From positions 62,001 to 126,000 of the forward strand of contig CAJQUW010012634.1 in the NCBI GenBank assembly GCA_907163375.1: a stretch of 64,000 nt of DNA, given 5' to 3'. The DNA is from Prostheceraeus crozeri. Lineage: Eukaryota > Platyhelminthes > Polycladida > Euryleptidae. Below are positions 35,555 to 47,120 of the stretch, piece after piece. The notes under the pieces are model-generated. The model ran no database searches. It was not told the DNA's origin and worked only from the letters and a program-made list of their open reading frames with translations. Positions within the stretch are counted from its first letter, which is position 1. Each line of letters starts with the position of its first letter. The translations under genes were made by a program, and so were the position numbers.

Positions 35555-36073
35555 GTGGTACAGGGACATTATACGAGTAGTTATATATTAGCTGGATTGA
35601 TGTCTTGCACCACACGTTACATCGATGATATATGTTTTTTCAATTATAAATATTTTGACACTTTGTTGACTAAGATTTATCCCGCGGATTTGAAGGCTGA
35701 GAGAAATGGGACAGATAACACCTCAGTAGAATATCTCGATATCAAGCTTAATATTTGTAGTGATGGTTTACATACATCAGTTTTTCATAAGGTTGAGCAA
35801 TTTTGTTTTGATGTTATTGTTTTCACTTTTCCTGACAGTCTTCTTCCTCTTCATATGGGTGCGAATGTTCTTCGTTACCTCAGGATATGTTCTCATCTGC
35901 CGTATGCCATTGTTAAAGCTAAGAGCACGTTTAAAGTTTTTGTGAAACGCGGATATGAAGCCTGCAAGTTAATCAAATGTATGAAGAGACTGTTGAAAAA
36001 GCCTTTTTTAGTTTTGTTTAAATTTGGTTTGCAGTCAGCCAGAGAATTTTGTATTTTGTGTGGCTTCATTTAA
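35555..36073 (+). pseudogene. Penelope-like reverse transcriptase fragment
   Basis: A 172-codon frame holds the RT active-site motif RYIDDI, then KIYPADL, EYLDIKLNI, FHKVEQFCFDVIVFTFPDSL, LRYLRICSH and KRGYEACKL. These occur in this order in Penelope-like reverse transcriptases found widely in cnidarian and deuterostome genomes. The N-terminal RT motifs and any endonuclease are missing, so the copy is 5'-truncated. A related, more decayed copy is at 45130-46060. The class is assigned from memory of the motif order. Confidence 0.65.
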
Positions 36074-36420
36074 GAGTGTTATCATTGTTAAGTCATGTGT
36101 GAGGTCCGCCTTTTTGGCGGGGGTCCGCCAGCTAGGGTTTGAGCGTACAAAATGTTAAAGGACCCGAAACGCGACCTAGCTGGTCATTTTGCTGATGAAC
36201 CCCTTCTATGTTTATTCTTTTCTGGTATGTCTTGTATAAAGATTGTAAATATGTTTTATTGTTCGGTACGCCATCTAAGTATTATTTCTTTCTTTTATAT
36301 TACCCGATGACCGGCGTGAACGCTTTCAACAGCCCCTTTCAGGGCTACACTTATTAAGCATTTATCGTTTCTATTGTATATTATTGTTCATTCGAAGTGC
36401 ACTAACCTAACTTTTCCCAT
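36074..36420 (+). other. Probable 3' sequence of the Penelope-like element
   Basis: It directly follows the RT frame and is GC-richer than its surroundings. It has short inverted pieces (GACCTAGCTGG against CCAGCTAGGG). The element boundary is not defined. Confidence 0.3.
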
Positions 36421-37684
36421 AAACGAGTATAATGTTCTCCGATTTTGCTGATTTTCGGAGATATGTTTGCTATGCATGAGAAAACACCAAATCTGAAACA
36501 TTCCAATTTTGAATATTGATTATTCTGAATATAAAAGGATCAAGAGGTGTTTTTAGAAGTTTGATATATTTCGAAAATTTGGAATTTTTCAAAATTTGAA
36601 GTTGCTCAGCCAAACTTTGCATGCAGCACTAGTTTGGCATAAAGGGATTCCTGCATGAATTTCAGATGGTAACTGGCATGCAGATCGGAGCAACATGGCT
36701 CCGAAGATGTTGAAAAAATAGGGTCCGCGATAAAATACAAAAAAAATTAAACTAGGCTAATCTCACAACTTTCTATATTCTTGTTGACTGTATGAACAAT
36801 AATAATTGTGTTGCTGTGTATCAGTGTGCTTCACATCTGTGATCTTAAGCAGTAACCAGAATACAGAAAGCTGCACAAGGCGTTCAAAAACGTGATTTTC
36901 GATTAAAAACTGATGGATATTATAATATGAAACTTTGATATATTGTAATAAAGCAAAATGTGACTTTCGAAGTTCGAGTTTTGTTGGACTAGATATGCTT
37001 TATCATTCGACATTGTAATTTTTATAACATAGCTTCTGACAAATGCTCAGGATCCATATATGTTGCAGTTTTCTGAAGGAATCAATTATTTTAAATAATT
37101 TCAACTAGTCTAGTAGTGAGACATCATTCGTAACCAACCGGAGAAACATAAATTGCATTGATTTCGTGTTGTGATAGTATAAATAGTTTTTGAATGACTC
37201 CGTTTTTTGAACGTCATTCGCCAATCAGCGCTGAGGAATATTAACAGCGCAATGCAATTCAGTCGTGAGCCGTGTATAGAGCGTCGAAAAGAACAAAGTC
37301 AAAGAATTTCGCTGTCCAACATAGCAAAATTACTGAATTATCTTTGTAATGAGATAATGATCATCACCACCTTCAGGGATTTAAGGGATAAAAATGACAG
37401 GTTTTAGACGCTGCAATGTACAATCTTATTCTTTGAATTCCATTTTGAAGCCTTACCTTCAGCATTTTTATCAAAACCAAGTTTCAGCCTTTTTTACGAG
37501 AAGCCTATGAAGGAAGGCTGATATAAAATAAACCTAAGACTCGCAATTTAATCGTTAAATATTCACTAATATGTTGCTCAACAATTATGCTTGAAACATT
37601 CTGTAATGGCTCTAAAACCGCACAATTACAGCCTCAACATATGCCTTTTAGACACAGAAAATAAATCAGCGTTTAATTGCATGC
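36421..37684. other. Gene-free DNA
   Basis: No gene or repeat family was recognised; short ORFs only. Confidence 0.4.
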
Positions 37685-38682
37685 GTTTATTGCCCTGTGT
37701 AAAGAACATAAAGCAACAATTATGTCCTGAGGCATAATTGTAATGAAGTATAATTGCAGTACATGTTACAGATTCATGAGGAGGTGAGAACATCAACAAA
37801 GCACCAAATAGACTGGAGTCAATTGCATCGTCACTACATGTAGATCACGTTTCCACACGTGCACATATCGGTTTTTATCAATGAAAATAAAAACAAATGT
37901 AAAACCGTCAACAATGTCCTTATAGAAACAAACTTGGTGACAAAATACCATGAAAACAATGATACTCATGAATTGCACATCTTCAAAGAAACAACTGTGT
38001 CTGATTGTGCAATTTAAACGATTTCAATAAATATAATGTACAACAGGAAACCGTAAAACAGCTCACAATGTAGCGCACATCAAATGTAGCAGATACATAA
38101 TCAAAGGGATACTCAACTCCGATAGTATGAACCGAACTGGATGCCGGCGACATGTCCTTGCAACAACACAGCAAAGGAATTACATGAACAATACTTTTAA
38201 AGACAATACAGCAATAATATTTTTGAGCAATATTGAATATAAAGCTAAAACTTAGCCCTGCCCATACAAAGTTGTCTCGCCTTCCTGTCGCATGCGCATG
38301 CTTTGCAGTGACCTCTTAAAACAAAGCCGATTGGGTTTTTTGACTATATTTGCTTATGTAACGAATTCCTTTTAAAATGTTTGGATTCGTCCCCCTGGAA
38401 ACTCAAATTAATCATATGCATCGTAAAGTACCCTTTTTGAAGATCTGAATTTTGTCGCAGTTTGCAAACATCTTATGTGATGGCGTGAAACGATTAAAGC
38501 ACATCCGATGTCTTGAAGATCCCGTTTGAATTTTCAAATGGCCAGACATTTTGAAACTTAAATGCGACAATTAAGGATTCATTAGCTTTTTGTGTTTAGT
38601 ATCAAGACTTCAAAAAACGTTGAAGTTTGAGATTCAATTGTAAAGTGTTTTGTGAAAATGTTTTTGGGGAGAGGGCGGTGGT

Positions 38683-38737
<55 letters not shown>
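37685..38737. repeat. Segmental duplication S, copy 2 (left part)
   Basis: It matches 5970-6965. It ends in a GA microsatellite expanded to about 54 bp (38684-38737, against about 25 bp in copy 1). The match resumes at 41000 with the rest of the GA tract. Confidence 0.8.
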
Positions 38738-38740
<3 letters not shown>

Positions 38741-41000
38741 TTATATGAATTTTGTGCCATGAATAAATTGGTTATAGATTTTGATAAAACAAAAGTAATG
38801 ATCAAAAACTTAATTACTAAATTTAGTCACCTTAATATAAAATTAGACAAGTCAATCAAAACAATCAAATTGTGGAAGAGTATAAATACTTAGGATTGTG
38901 GTTAGCAAAGAACGATAGGAAACATTTAGCATCATTAGAAGAAAAAGGCAGAAAATCTTCTTTCATGACCAGTAAGTCTCTCAGAGAATTTGGAAATGTA
39001 AATGGGGCAATACTAGTTAATTCGTTTGAAACGTTGACTACTATGAAATATGGCGGCGAATTTCTTTATAACTGTTATCTCAAGACTTTAAATAGAATAC
39101 AAATGCAGTTTTATAAGAAATTCTGTTTCTTGAAAGGGTCAACTGCTGGCTATTGTATAGTTGGTGAGTTCGGAATTAAGCCATTGGAATTCCATTTTTA
39201 TAAATCTGCAATACGACTTTGGTTAAATATCATTAGTGGAAACCAAACAAGTCTGATGACAAAAGTGTACAAAACCATCACAAAGCAGTTAGACAGCAGA
39301 ATGTTTTCGAACACTTGGTCCTACAATATAAGAAAGTTATTGCAGAAATTGAATTTAGGAGATCTTTGGAATAATCAAACTAATTGTGACAAAAGCCCAT
39401 TCATCCGCATTGTCAATGAAAGACTAAAGTGTTATTTCCGAGAAGAATGGATTAATAATGCTAAGCATAGTCATAAGGGATTAAGATATCTTGAATTATG
39501 CTGTTTTGACAATAATATTAAATCTTATCTAAATATCAAATTTCAATTATGTCAAGAAACATTGATCATGCTGAAAATCAGAACAGGCAATCACAGACTA
39601 ACTGCTGAAATAGGCAGATATGATAATAGATATCTACATGAAGAATGCGTTTGTCCTTATTGTGTGGAGAAGATTGACGATATTTTCCATTTATTTATTG
39701 AGTGTCAAAAGTACAATGACCATCGCGAAAGAATACTGCCAGAATTCCTAAATCTTGATAGAATGCAGTTCCATCGATTATTTGATACCGACAAACCCTG
39801 AAGAATAAAGTCTATGTATTGCCTCGTTCATCAAAGAAGTACATTGTGACAGAGAAATTGTTACCGTCTAAGACAATAGAAGTCGGACGACCGCCAACAA
39901 CTGTATGCATTGGACTCGATGCCGACAAATAAACAATAAGAATCGCCGCGAAATGGAAACTGATAGCAAACAGAAATCTAATCTTGCCTGAAATACCAAA
40001 CACGAATACAGTGTAGACTGTCGTCGTCCATGCGCTTCAATACAAGGTGCATTGATACATAGCATGCGTACCTATTAGGTTGAGATATCGACAGCGATGA
40101 CTATGACACATATCGGCCTAAATTCTAACCTTATCATTGTGCAACTTCAATTGTACGTGTAGCGTGTTATTTCTATGTGTAGCTGCTCTATGCACTCGTA
40201 CAACGGTCGATTTTCACCCAGCAGTGACATCACGCTGCTGATTGTTACTCAGATAAGTGATTCAGCTGATGCAACACCATCAGCTGAATCAGTCCATGTG
40301 ATTTACTAAATGCGACAAGTCAAAGCAAGGGCCGCGCTTAATTACAAGTTCATATTCACATTTTGGATCATATTCTTGTCAATCTATTACAGTTGAGATA
40401 CAGCTATTGCTTCTGAATAATTATGACTACCTCTATAGTCTCCATTTGTTGTCATGTGGTTTATCATAACACAGTACATGTAGTATCAGATGTCTTTGCA
40501 TGCTATCTTTTTTCTGCCGACCCCTGCAACACTTAATAATAATAATAAAAGTTTGCGATGTGATGTCGATCAAGTTGAGTGTAGACTACCTGTTGTTGAC
40601 GGTCGTAATGATATCAACTCTAATCATAATTATCGATGTTAAAAAGTCACAGATAATAATAAATGATAGGATCTCGCATTCGTTGGTGACCTCCTCTCCT
40701 TCTATATTTCAAATGTACATACTGTATAGACACCATTAGTTGATTTTTCTGGTATTTCATTTTCCATTGACTTTCGTGCTCATGCCGTTTCAGCTATACT
40801 GTACATAGCTCATTTCATGTCATGGTGTCTGGTATCATTTCATCCATAATCATATCATTGTAGAACTGGTTTTTCAGTATCCTGACCATTGACATTATGG
40901 TGTTGGTACTTCCTCATTTGTTCACTCATTTGTATATTCTTCGTATACTGTATCACCGGGTATTTCATAACGAAATAAAACCCTTGAATTTTGAATTTTG
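38738..41000 (+). mobile_element. 5'-truncated LINE inserted in a GA microsatellite
   Basis: About 2.26 kb separates the two halves of the GA tract that are contiguous in the paralogue at 6941-6965. The insert starts within a reverse transcriptase frame and ends after AATAAAACCC with a short tail of TTGAATT repeats, as in CR1-like LINEs that end in small tandem repeats. About 1.2 kb of 3' non-coding sequence follows the ORF. A target duplication cannot be separated from the GA repeat. Confidence 0.75.
38745..39801 (+). pseudogene. LINE reverse transcriptase, C-terminal part
   Basis: The first frame (to about 38870) holds FCAMNKLVIDFDKTKVMI, the late RT region. The main frame (38872-39801, 309 codons) continues with EEYKYLGLWLA, the RT thumb, and a C-terminal Cys-His motif (CVCPYC, then HLFIEC and HRER). 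A frame change separates them near 38870. The catalytic YADD region and endonuclease are absent through 5' truncation. The order fits the CR1/Jockey group of LINEs; the exact clade is uncertain. Confidence 0.8.
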
Positions 41001-41333
41001 AGAGAGAGAGAGTGCAGAAAGCTTATCGTGGTTTAAGGGAAGTTAGAGAGCTTCCTTTGCTAAAGACCGCATGAATGAGATGATTAAAGTATGACTATCA
41101 TATTTATCACATAACATTGCTTGTTTACATATGGGACTCTTATATGTAGATAACAGATATACATGTAGAGGAATAGGAATTGCTTACACGTGGGAATCGA
41201 AAAGTGCACAGATTGAAGTACCGGTACAGGATCTCTATTCATGTGAGGATCGGAAAAAGCATGATAGGCTATATTTGTGATTCTCAGTCATATTTTCAGT
41301 ACTGTGATTCACAAATACAGTAGAGCACATCAT
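41000..41333. repeat. Segmental duplication S, copy 2 (right part)
   Basis: It continues the match to 6953-7266, from the GA tract through GTGCAGAAAGC to GAGCACAT, where similarity stops at the same base as the left edge of the candidate composite in copy 1. Confidence 0.75.
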
Positions 41334-42037
41334 GACCAGCCCGGGCTGGAATTTTGAAGACCAGTCGGCCGGCCGTCTAATCTAATTAGACCCAGGTCGA
41401 CCGTTCTTGAATAAATTGCTTTAAATCATTATAACATTAGGACCACGTAAATGTAAGACAATTTGAGAGTATCTACGGGTATGTTTTGTGATATAAACAT
41501 TACGAACTGTCTTTTAAACAGTTGAAAATTTATTTTTGACAACTCATACATGTAGTTCAAACTCTACATCATCTCAAATGAGTTTTCAGAATCATATATT
41601 CTAGCCTGTATGAATTTTGGAAGCATTGGGTATTCCTGAACCTATCTTTTATAACAGTATTTCAGATCTTGAATAATTTCACTAACATGTGGAGCCCAAA
41701 TATAATAGCCCTAACATGTGGAGCTTAAAGATGCAATAAGTAATGGATTTCAATTCAACCTGGAGCCTGCTACCCGAACATTTGACAGTGGATTGTGCAT
41801 AGCTGTTTGATACCGGTAAAATAAACTGAACGCCATAATTTTTGATTGAAGTTGTACAGGTACAGCAACAATCGGTCATCGGACACTCACTGAAATGAAT
41901 AATTGATGACAGGTGTGGCGAACTCACTTTTATACGTCAGCTCATGGTCATCAATGTAGACTGAAAGACTTGAATTTAAATTGCAACGGAGAGACTCTCA
42001 AATGACGTTGCAAATTACTAGAATTCCCTAGAAATTA
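41334..42037. other. Gene-free DNA with a GC-rich palindromic patch
   Basis: AGCCCGGGCT and CGGCCGGCCG palindromes lie near 41338-41380; the rest is AT-rich. This may be a decayed transposon end. No gene is supported. Confidence 0.4.
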
Positions 42038-43648
42038 CACAGTAAATCGCTGGATGCGAAAATTGCATGCAACCATATGCCAAATTACATACCATATATA
42101 TTACATACCTTAGAGTAGGGATATATAGGTAGAGTGTCGCCTCACAAAGTATCTGTATACAGTGAAAACTTTTATATCAAAAGATTCAGTTTTTTGTGGA
42201 GATAACGTTCCCATAGTCCAAAAAATTATTTGAGTAGTTTTAAAGAAGTCAACATTTTGCAAATTTAGATACTACCGATGTGGAAGCCACTTTATAATTA
42301 GCATGAAAAAAGTTGGATATCAAAAGGAATGAATGTTTGCTAGTAAGCATCCTAGCGAAGCGGAAATTAAGCTAATTTAGATTTAGGGAATTTCATGAGC
42401 CACATTATAATGGAAGTCTTCATGAAAAAGTCGAGATCTTATTTTGCTTTCTTGGCTGAAATTTCATGTTTTTCATTCAATTTTCACCGTGTGCTTATGA
42501 TTCACTAAATTCATGTTTCATCTCTTGAATCTGAATAGTGATGTGGACCCATTTACATATTTCAAAGTTAATTGAAATCCTTCTCTTTGGTTCTGTGATT
42601 TTGCTCTGCAAGTGGCAAATTGCCTGTGATATAATCACGCTTAAGAAAATACTCTTGAGTTTGAGCATGACAGTAATAGGAGCCATAGAATTTTAATTTA
42701 ACAAACATCACCTCTCTTCGGCTGTCATGACACGGAGGATCTGCAAAATACTATCATTCCTTCTGCATTACTATCATGATCATTCAAATCTGTGCTAATT
42801 TCTGCAAAACTGCAAAAATTTGCATATCTCACATTTGGTGACAATAGGCCTACCACCTGTATCCCCCTCGAGTTCATTAAATGAAATCGAAACTGTTTAT
42901 ACGTTGGGGACAAAATAAATGCTGAGTTACCGCTCTACCAACTATACTTACTCTATGTTACATACTGTTATCAAATAATTTCATTTCAGTAATACCAGTC
43001 CTGAATATTTCTTTGTGATAGCGTGGCAATTAGCTAGGTTAGATTTATCGTGAAATTATGTCCTACAAATATGTCGTCGTTGCTACTTCCGCAATAACTT
43101 TTACATGACTCATAACTAGCCCATGTACATGAAGTAAGTGAATAAATATCAATTCATTCAATCTTTAAAGCTTTCTGATATCTTTTAAGCAACCATTGTG
43201 AGTTATATATCTCAAACATAACTACTTTTGCGTTCATGAATTATAATGTGTTTTTATTTCGGATAGCTAATATGCTTAATTCCGAAACTACATAATGTAT
43301 AATTGCTGATTGTTGGGATACTTATTGATTACCTATGAAATGCCTTAGACATACATGCATTAAAATCGAATTCAGTATTGTAAGTTTGACTCCTCAATGT
43401 CATTATCTCTCTACTTGCAAAACAGTAGTAACATTAGTGTGATCTTTATTGACAAAAGACCTTAAATCAACATATTTTAGATGTCATTGATGCTTTCCTT
43501 TAACATTGTGCTGGTATAGCTTTATTGTGTAAAGCATACCACACTTGAAATAACATACGAAAAGCATGCAGAAACATGCAGAAATATACCAAACAAACCT
43601 TTTGGTATGCATCCTTCGTATGTGATTGCTATTGAGCGATTTACAATG
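42038..43648 (-). mobile_element. Family A element, copy 7, split by a MITE
   Basis: The GGAT-type end (CACAGTAAATCGCTGGAT) follows TA at 42036-42037. The CAAT-type end (GAGCGATTTACAATG) closes at 43648. An 849-bp family D element sits inside. Part of the family A left half is deleted. Confidence 0.75.
42109..42957. mobile_element. hAT-like MITE, family D (849 bp)
   Basis: It is bounded by an exact 8-bp duplication TTACATAC (42101-42108 and 42958-42965), as hAT transposons make. Its ends are CTTAGAGTAGGGATAT and the inverted ATACTTACTCTATG. The window's first 80 bases are the right end of another copy. No transposase is encoded; a 63-codon and a 62-codon frame inside are unsupported. Confidence 0.8.
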
Positions 43649-43649
43649 A

Positions 43650-43880
43650 GAATGGATACGAGTCATTTCGGATGGAATTTGAAGATGGCATATATGCCAT
43701 CGCTTCCTACCACTCCCAAAAAGTAGTAAATATTGGTTGTAATAATAAAAAGCAAAATTGAACTACTTAACTTCACAAAACTGCAATAAGAACAATTTTT
43801 CTCGTACGAGCATCTTACTTGTGCATTTCAAATCTTATTTCACACATCCGTTATTCACATCAACTCGTTTGATGGAGTAT
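43650..43880 (-). repeat. Inverted duplicate of 12380-12605
   Basis: See 12380-12605. The match includes GAGAATGGATACGAGTC, immediately next to the family A end in both places. Confidence 0.6.
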
Positions 43881-45129
43881 TCAGGTACATGTAGCACATT
43901 ACTGGAATAACAGTTAAAATTCCTTTTCAGTTCGATGTCCATATGCTTTACTCCATATGTTTAATCCATATGCAACATTTGCACCTGGCATCTCCACACC
44001 GAGTTATACCAGTTGCAGCAAGATTATTATTTTTTCTGAGGATAGTTAGCAATGATTTATTCTGTCTATAAGAGGGAATAACCCTATATTTTGAAATGGA
44101 AGGCTTAAGGCGGGAGTCCAAGAATTAAGATTCATATTCGAAGGGAATTCTTTTGAATATATTATTACATTACATATCATTGGGAAGATGAAACTGATAA
44201 TTGATGCAGTCTTTTTCACAACGAGGGGTAGTATCTTTAAAGCATTTCAGCTCTTGATCCATTACTGAATAATTCGGTCTCAGATGGTGGAACTGCTCCA
44301 AATTCAAGTCTCAATGAATTCTCATTCTACTTTTGCGCATTTATTCCTACTGCCATGTGCATCATTTGTAAAGTTGCGCTTGAATTGCCAAATTCATCGG
44401 AAACATTTATTTTTACTGATGATTTTCGTCCAAACTATATTACTCTGAAGAGTATATACCAAACGCATTCTAGAAGTCAGTTAAATTTTGAGATTCAGAG
44501 TTTTCTCTGAGTTAGGCCCATTTCGAAGCTGCCTCTCGAGAAAGTTTACTCTCAACTTTCTGCCATGATTAATTTTTTCACGATAATCGGATACAACTGC
44601 ATCCCTGACTGACAGAAACAAGTTCAATTAAGTTAACATTGGAAATGACATCTACAGTAGACTATATACAGCTGAAAAGTAAGGCTATAAAAAAAGTTCC
44701 ACTGATTCGATATTGCTTTTTCCTGAAACATAGAAATTGTAGCAGTCCTTAACAAAGGCTTACAATTAGTCCGGGACAAATTTAATGGTTATTGCTTCTC
44801 TATCAAGAATAATTCGGGTGTGAGTGCTTTCTTGAGCATCAACTCTTCTTGGGGATTTCTAGACAGGATGTCGGATATGAATTGCCACTCTCTACAAGTG
44901 TATGATTTCTCCACACTCAATACGAACCTTAATTTGATGTAGTCAAAGGACTCCTTAAGAGAGTTATCCAACCGTATAATTGACAGTTCCAAGAGCTTCA
45001 CCTGCGTTGGATACTATAGAACATTCTTCCCGAGCAAAAAAGTATAGAGGTTATCACTACTGGTCCAAAACCCAACTCCTCACTGCTATTGATTCTTCCT
45101 AGACACCTTTGTTACCTTCGGAAGACTTC
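43881..45129. other. Gene-free DNA
   Basis: No gene recognised. The last few hundred bases may belong to the decayed Penelope-like element that follows. Confidence 0.35.
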
Positions 45130-46060
45130 CCTTTAATCAAATTGGGGTATTATGGTGGGAATTCCCCAGTTCAATCCTGGCTGATCTCTTCCTGGAATAT
45201 AGGAAGTTCAAATACGGTACGTGACGGGTCGTCTTGCTAACAAGAAATTTGACTTGGCCAAACTTCTGTGTAGTACCACCCGGTATGTCGATGACCTTCA
45301 TATAAATGTCGATATCCTTAATTACAAGCACTTCGATAAGATCCTTCCAAAAATCTATCCAATAGACCCCTTGGCTAGTAGGAGCAGCACCATCAACAAA
45401 TGAACTATTTAGACGTTAAGATCAATATCCAAGGTAGTGACCTCTACACCACGGAGGTCCACCATAAAGTTGATGAGTTCTTCCTTCCAGTGGTGCTATA
45501 AACTTCCCCGAAACGCTGCCCAACTCATCAGGTTCGTTAGAATTTCTTCGGATGCTTCCACCTTCATATCGAGAACAAAAGGCATTTTCAATATCTTCAA
45601 GGACAGAGGTTATAAAGTTAATCCACTAGTAAATTCTTGCATGAAATCCTTCTTGAGAAATAGATTTCGTATTTATACGTTTGGTTGATTTTCACTTCGA
45701 CAAATACCTTCCATCATAGGAATGTTTGATTAACCACTATTATCCTAATGTTCTCATGTATCCAAATTAAATTTGTAATCAAGCCTTAGCCATGCTTCCT
45801 TATGTCTGGAGAGACTTTCCTTACCGTTCATTCGATATGGTCGGCCTGTTCGTTACCGCCCTGTGGTACAGGTTGGAGGTTAAGAGTAGAAACCTTGCTC
45901 TATGCAGCCACATGGTTCCTCCCTGATGACTCCGTGCATAACGATCTTATTTTGGTTTCATCTGTCTCTTGGTCTTTATTTATAATTTTGGTTAAGTTCT
46001 CGTCATGTTTCATGGCCAGCTTTCATCTTTAGCTTACACATGTAGATATAAATAAAAATT
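45130..46060 (+). pseudogene. Decayed Penelope-like reverse transcriptase
   Basis: Several frames together retain ILADLFLEYRKF, TTRYVDDLHINVDILNYKHF, LPKIYPID, LIRFVRISS and FKDRGYKVNPLV, in the same order as the RT at 35555-36073. No long frame remains, so it is an older insertion. No terminal repeats were recognised. Confidence 0.6.
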
Positions 46061-46299
46061 GGTTACAAGTTTTGATTTATTTCCCCCGAAAAAAGGTGTC
46101 GCCTAGCCTTTGTAAGAATTACGCATCCTACTCTGTACTAGAGCATGGATCTTTATGTTTTAAGTATTAATTAATATATACGCACTGGACTTAAAGTTAT
46201 CTAATTTACTGCACAATTTTCCTCTGAGGTAGTTGGTTCAGTTTTGTTTTCTTTTGATCCCTGAATTCTTCGAATTTTGTAACTTACAAGACAACTGGA

Positions 46300-47090
46300 A
46301 ATAGTTTAAGAATTGTCGTTTTACTGATATTAAGTGACATACAATGTTTAAATTAAAAATAACAATAAGCTTGTGCGCGAATTTTGGAAGAAAACGTCAG
46401 TAGCTCTCGTATTAGTTAGTCAGAAATTTTTTCAGTCAAGTAGGTCGTGGATCAGGTGTCGTTGATTCAATTCAAACGCTACTACCCAGGAAAACAGTCA
46501 TTCCCGTGACTCGTGCAATTACAACACGATAGCGCTTTTATCTTGATAACGAGTAATTTTTCGTGCCTGACTTTGGGAAATGTAAGAATGCATTTGAAAC
46601 TAAAAGATTTGAAGTCACATCTTCTGCACTATAGGTGCCAAAATTCCTCAGCCGTGTTTGAAAAGTCTTAATTTTAGGAAACACTTCGACCTTAAATGAA
46701 TTATGGTTCGAATATTAAAAGAATTAGTTGCCATCAAGATGAAAGCGATCTCCAATCAGTCTTTGCACGAGAATGATTGATTGCGGATCAACTTGTGACA
46801 CAGTCGGAAATGTTATTTCTTTCTATAGTGAGATAATCAGTATTGCAAACATGGTTTAGTGGTCCATATACAAATTTGAACCCCTCCAATTCCTAGAAGT
46901 GTTTTTGGAAAGTGAAATCTGAATTGACAACTTCATGGGACAGTCTACATTGACAGTGTATTCGAGCAGGCATTGTCTTTAGATTCAAGGGAAAACTTAA
47001 GTAGATTTAGACTTACAGTATGCAGTTGTGATCATTCATATAATTGAAAAGAGATTAGCTAGACTTCTCTCGATGTCCCGGGATACAGAA
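46300..47090. repeat. GPCR block 3' flank, copy 3
   Basis: It matches 13110-13260, 13590-13640 and 13660-14000 with deletions between, and lies downstream of GPCR copy 2 as 13080-14000 lies downstream of copy 1. No gene. Confidence 0.65.
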
Positions 47091-47120
47091 TTCTAGCTTT
47101 GTGAAAGTTGTTGCAAGGGA

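Noticed and set aside
39812-40003. 63-codon minus-strand ORF with a signal-peptide-like start
   Set aside because: It is within the LINE 3' region, short, with no splice donor at its end and no recognised homology.
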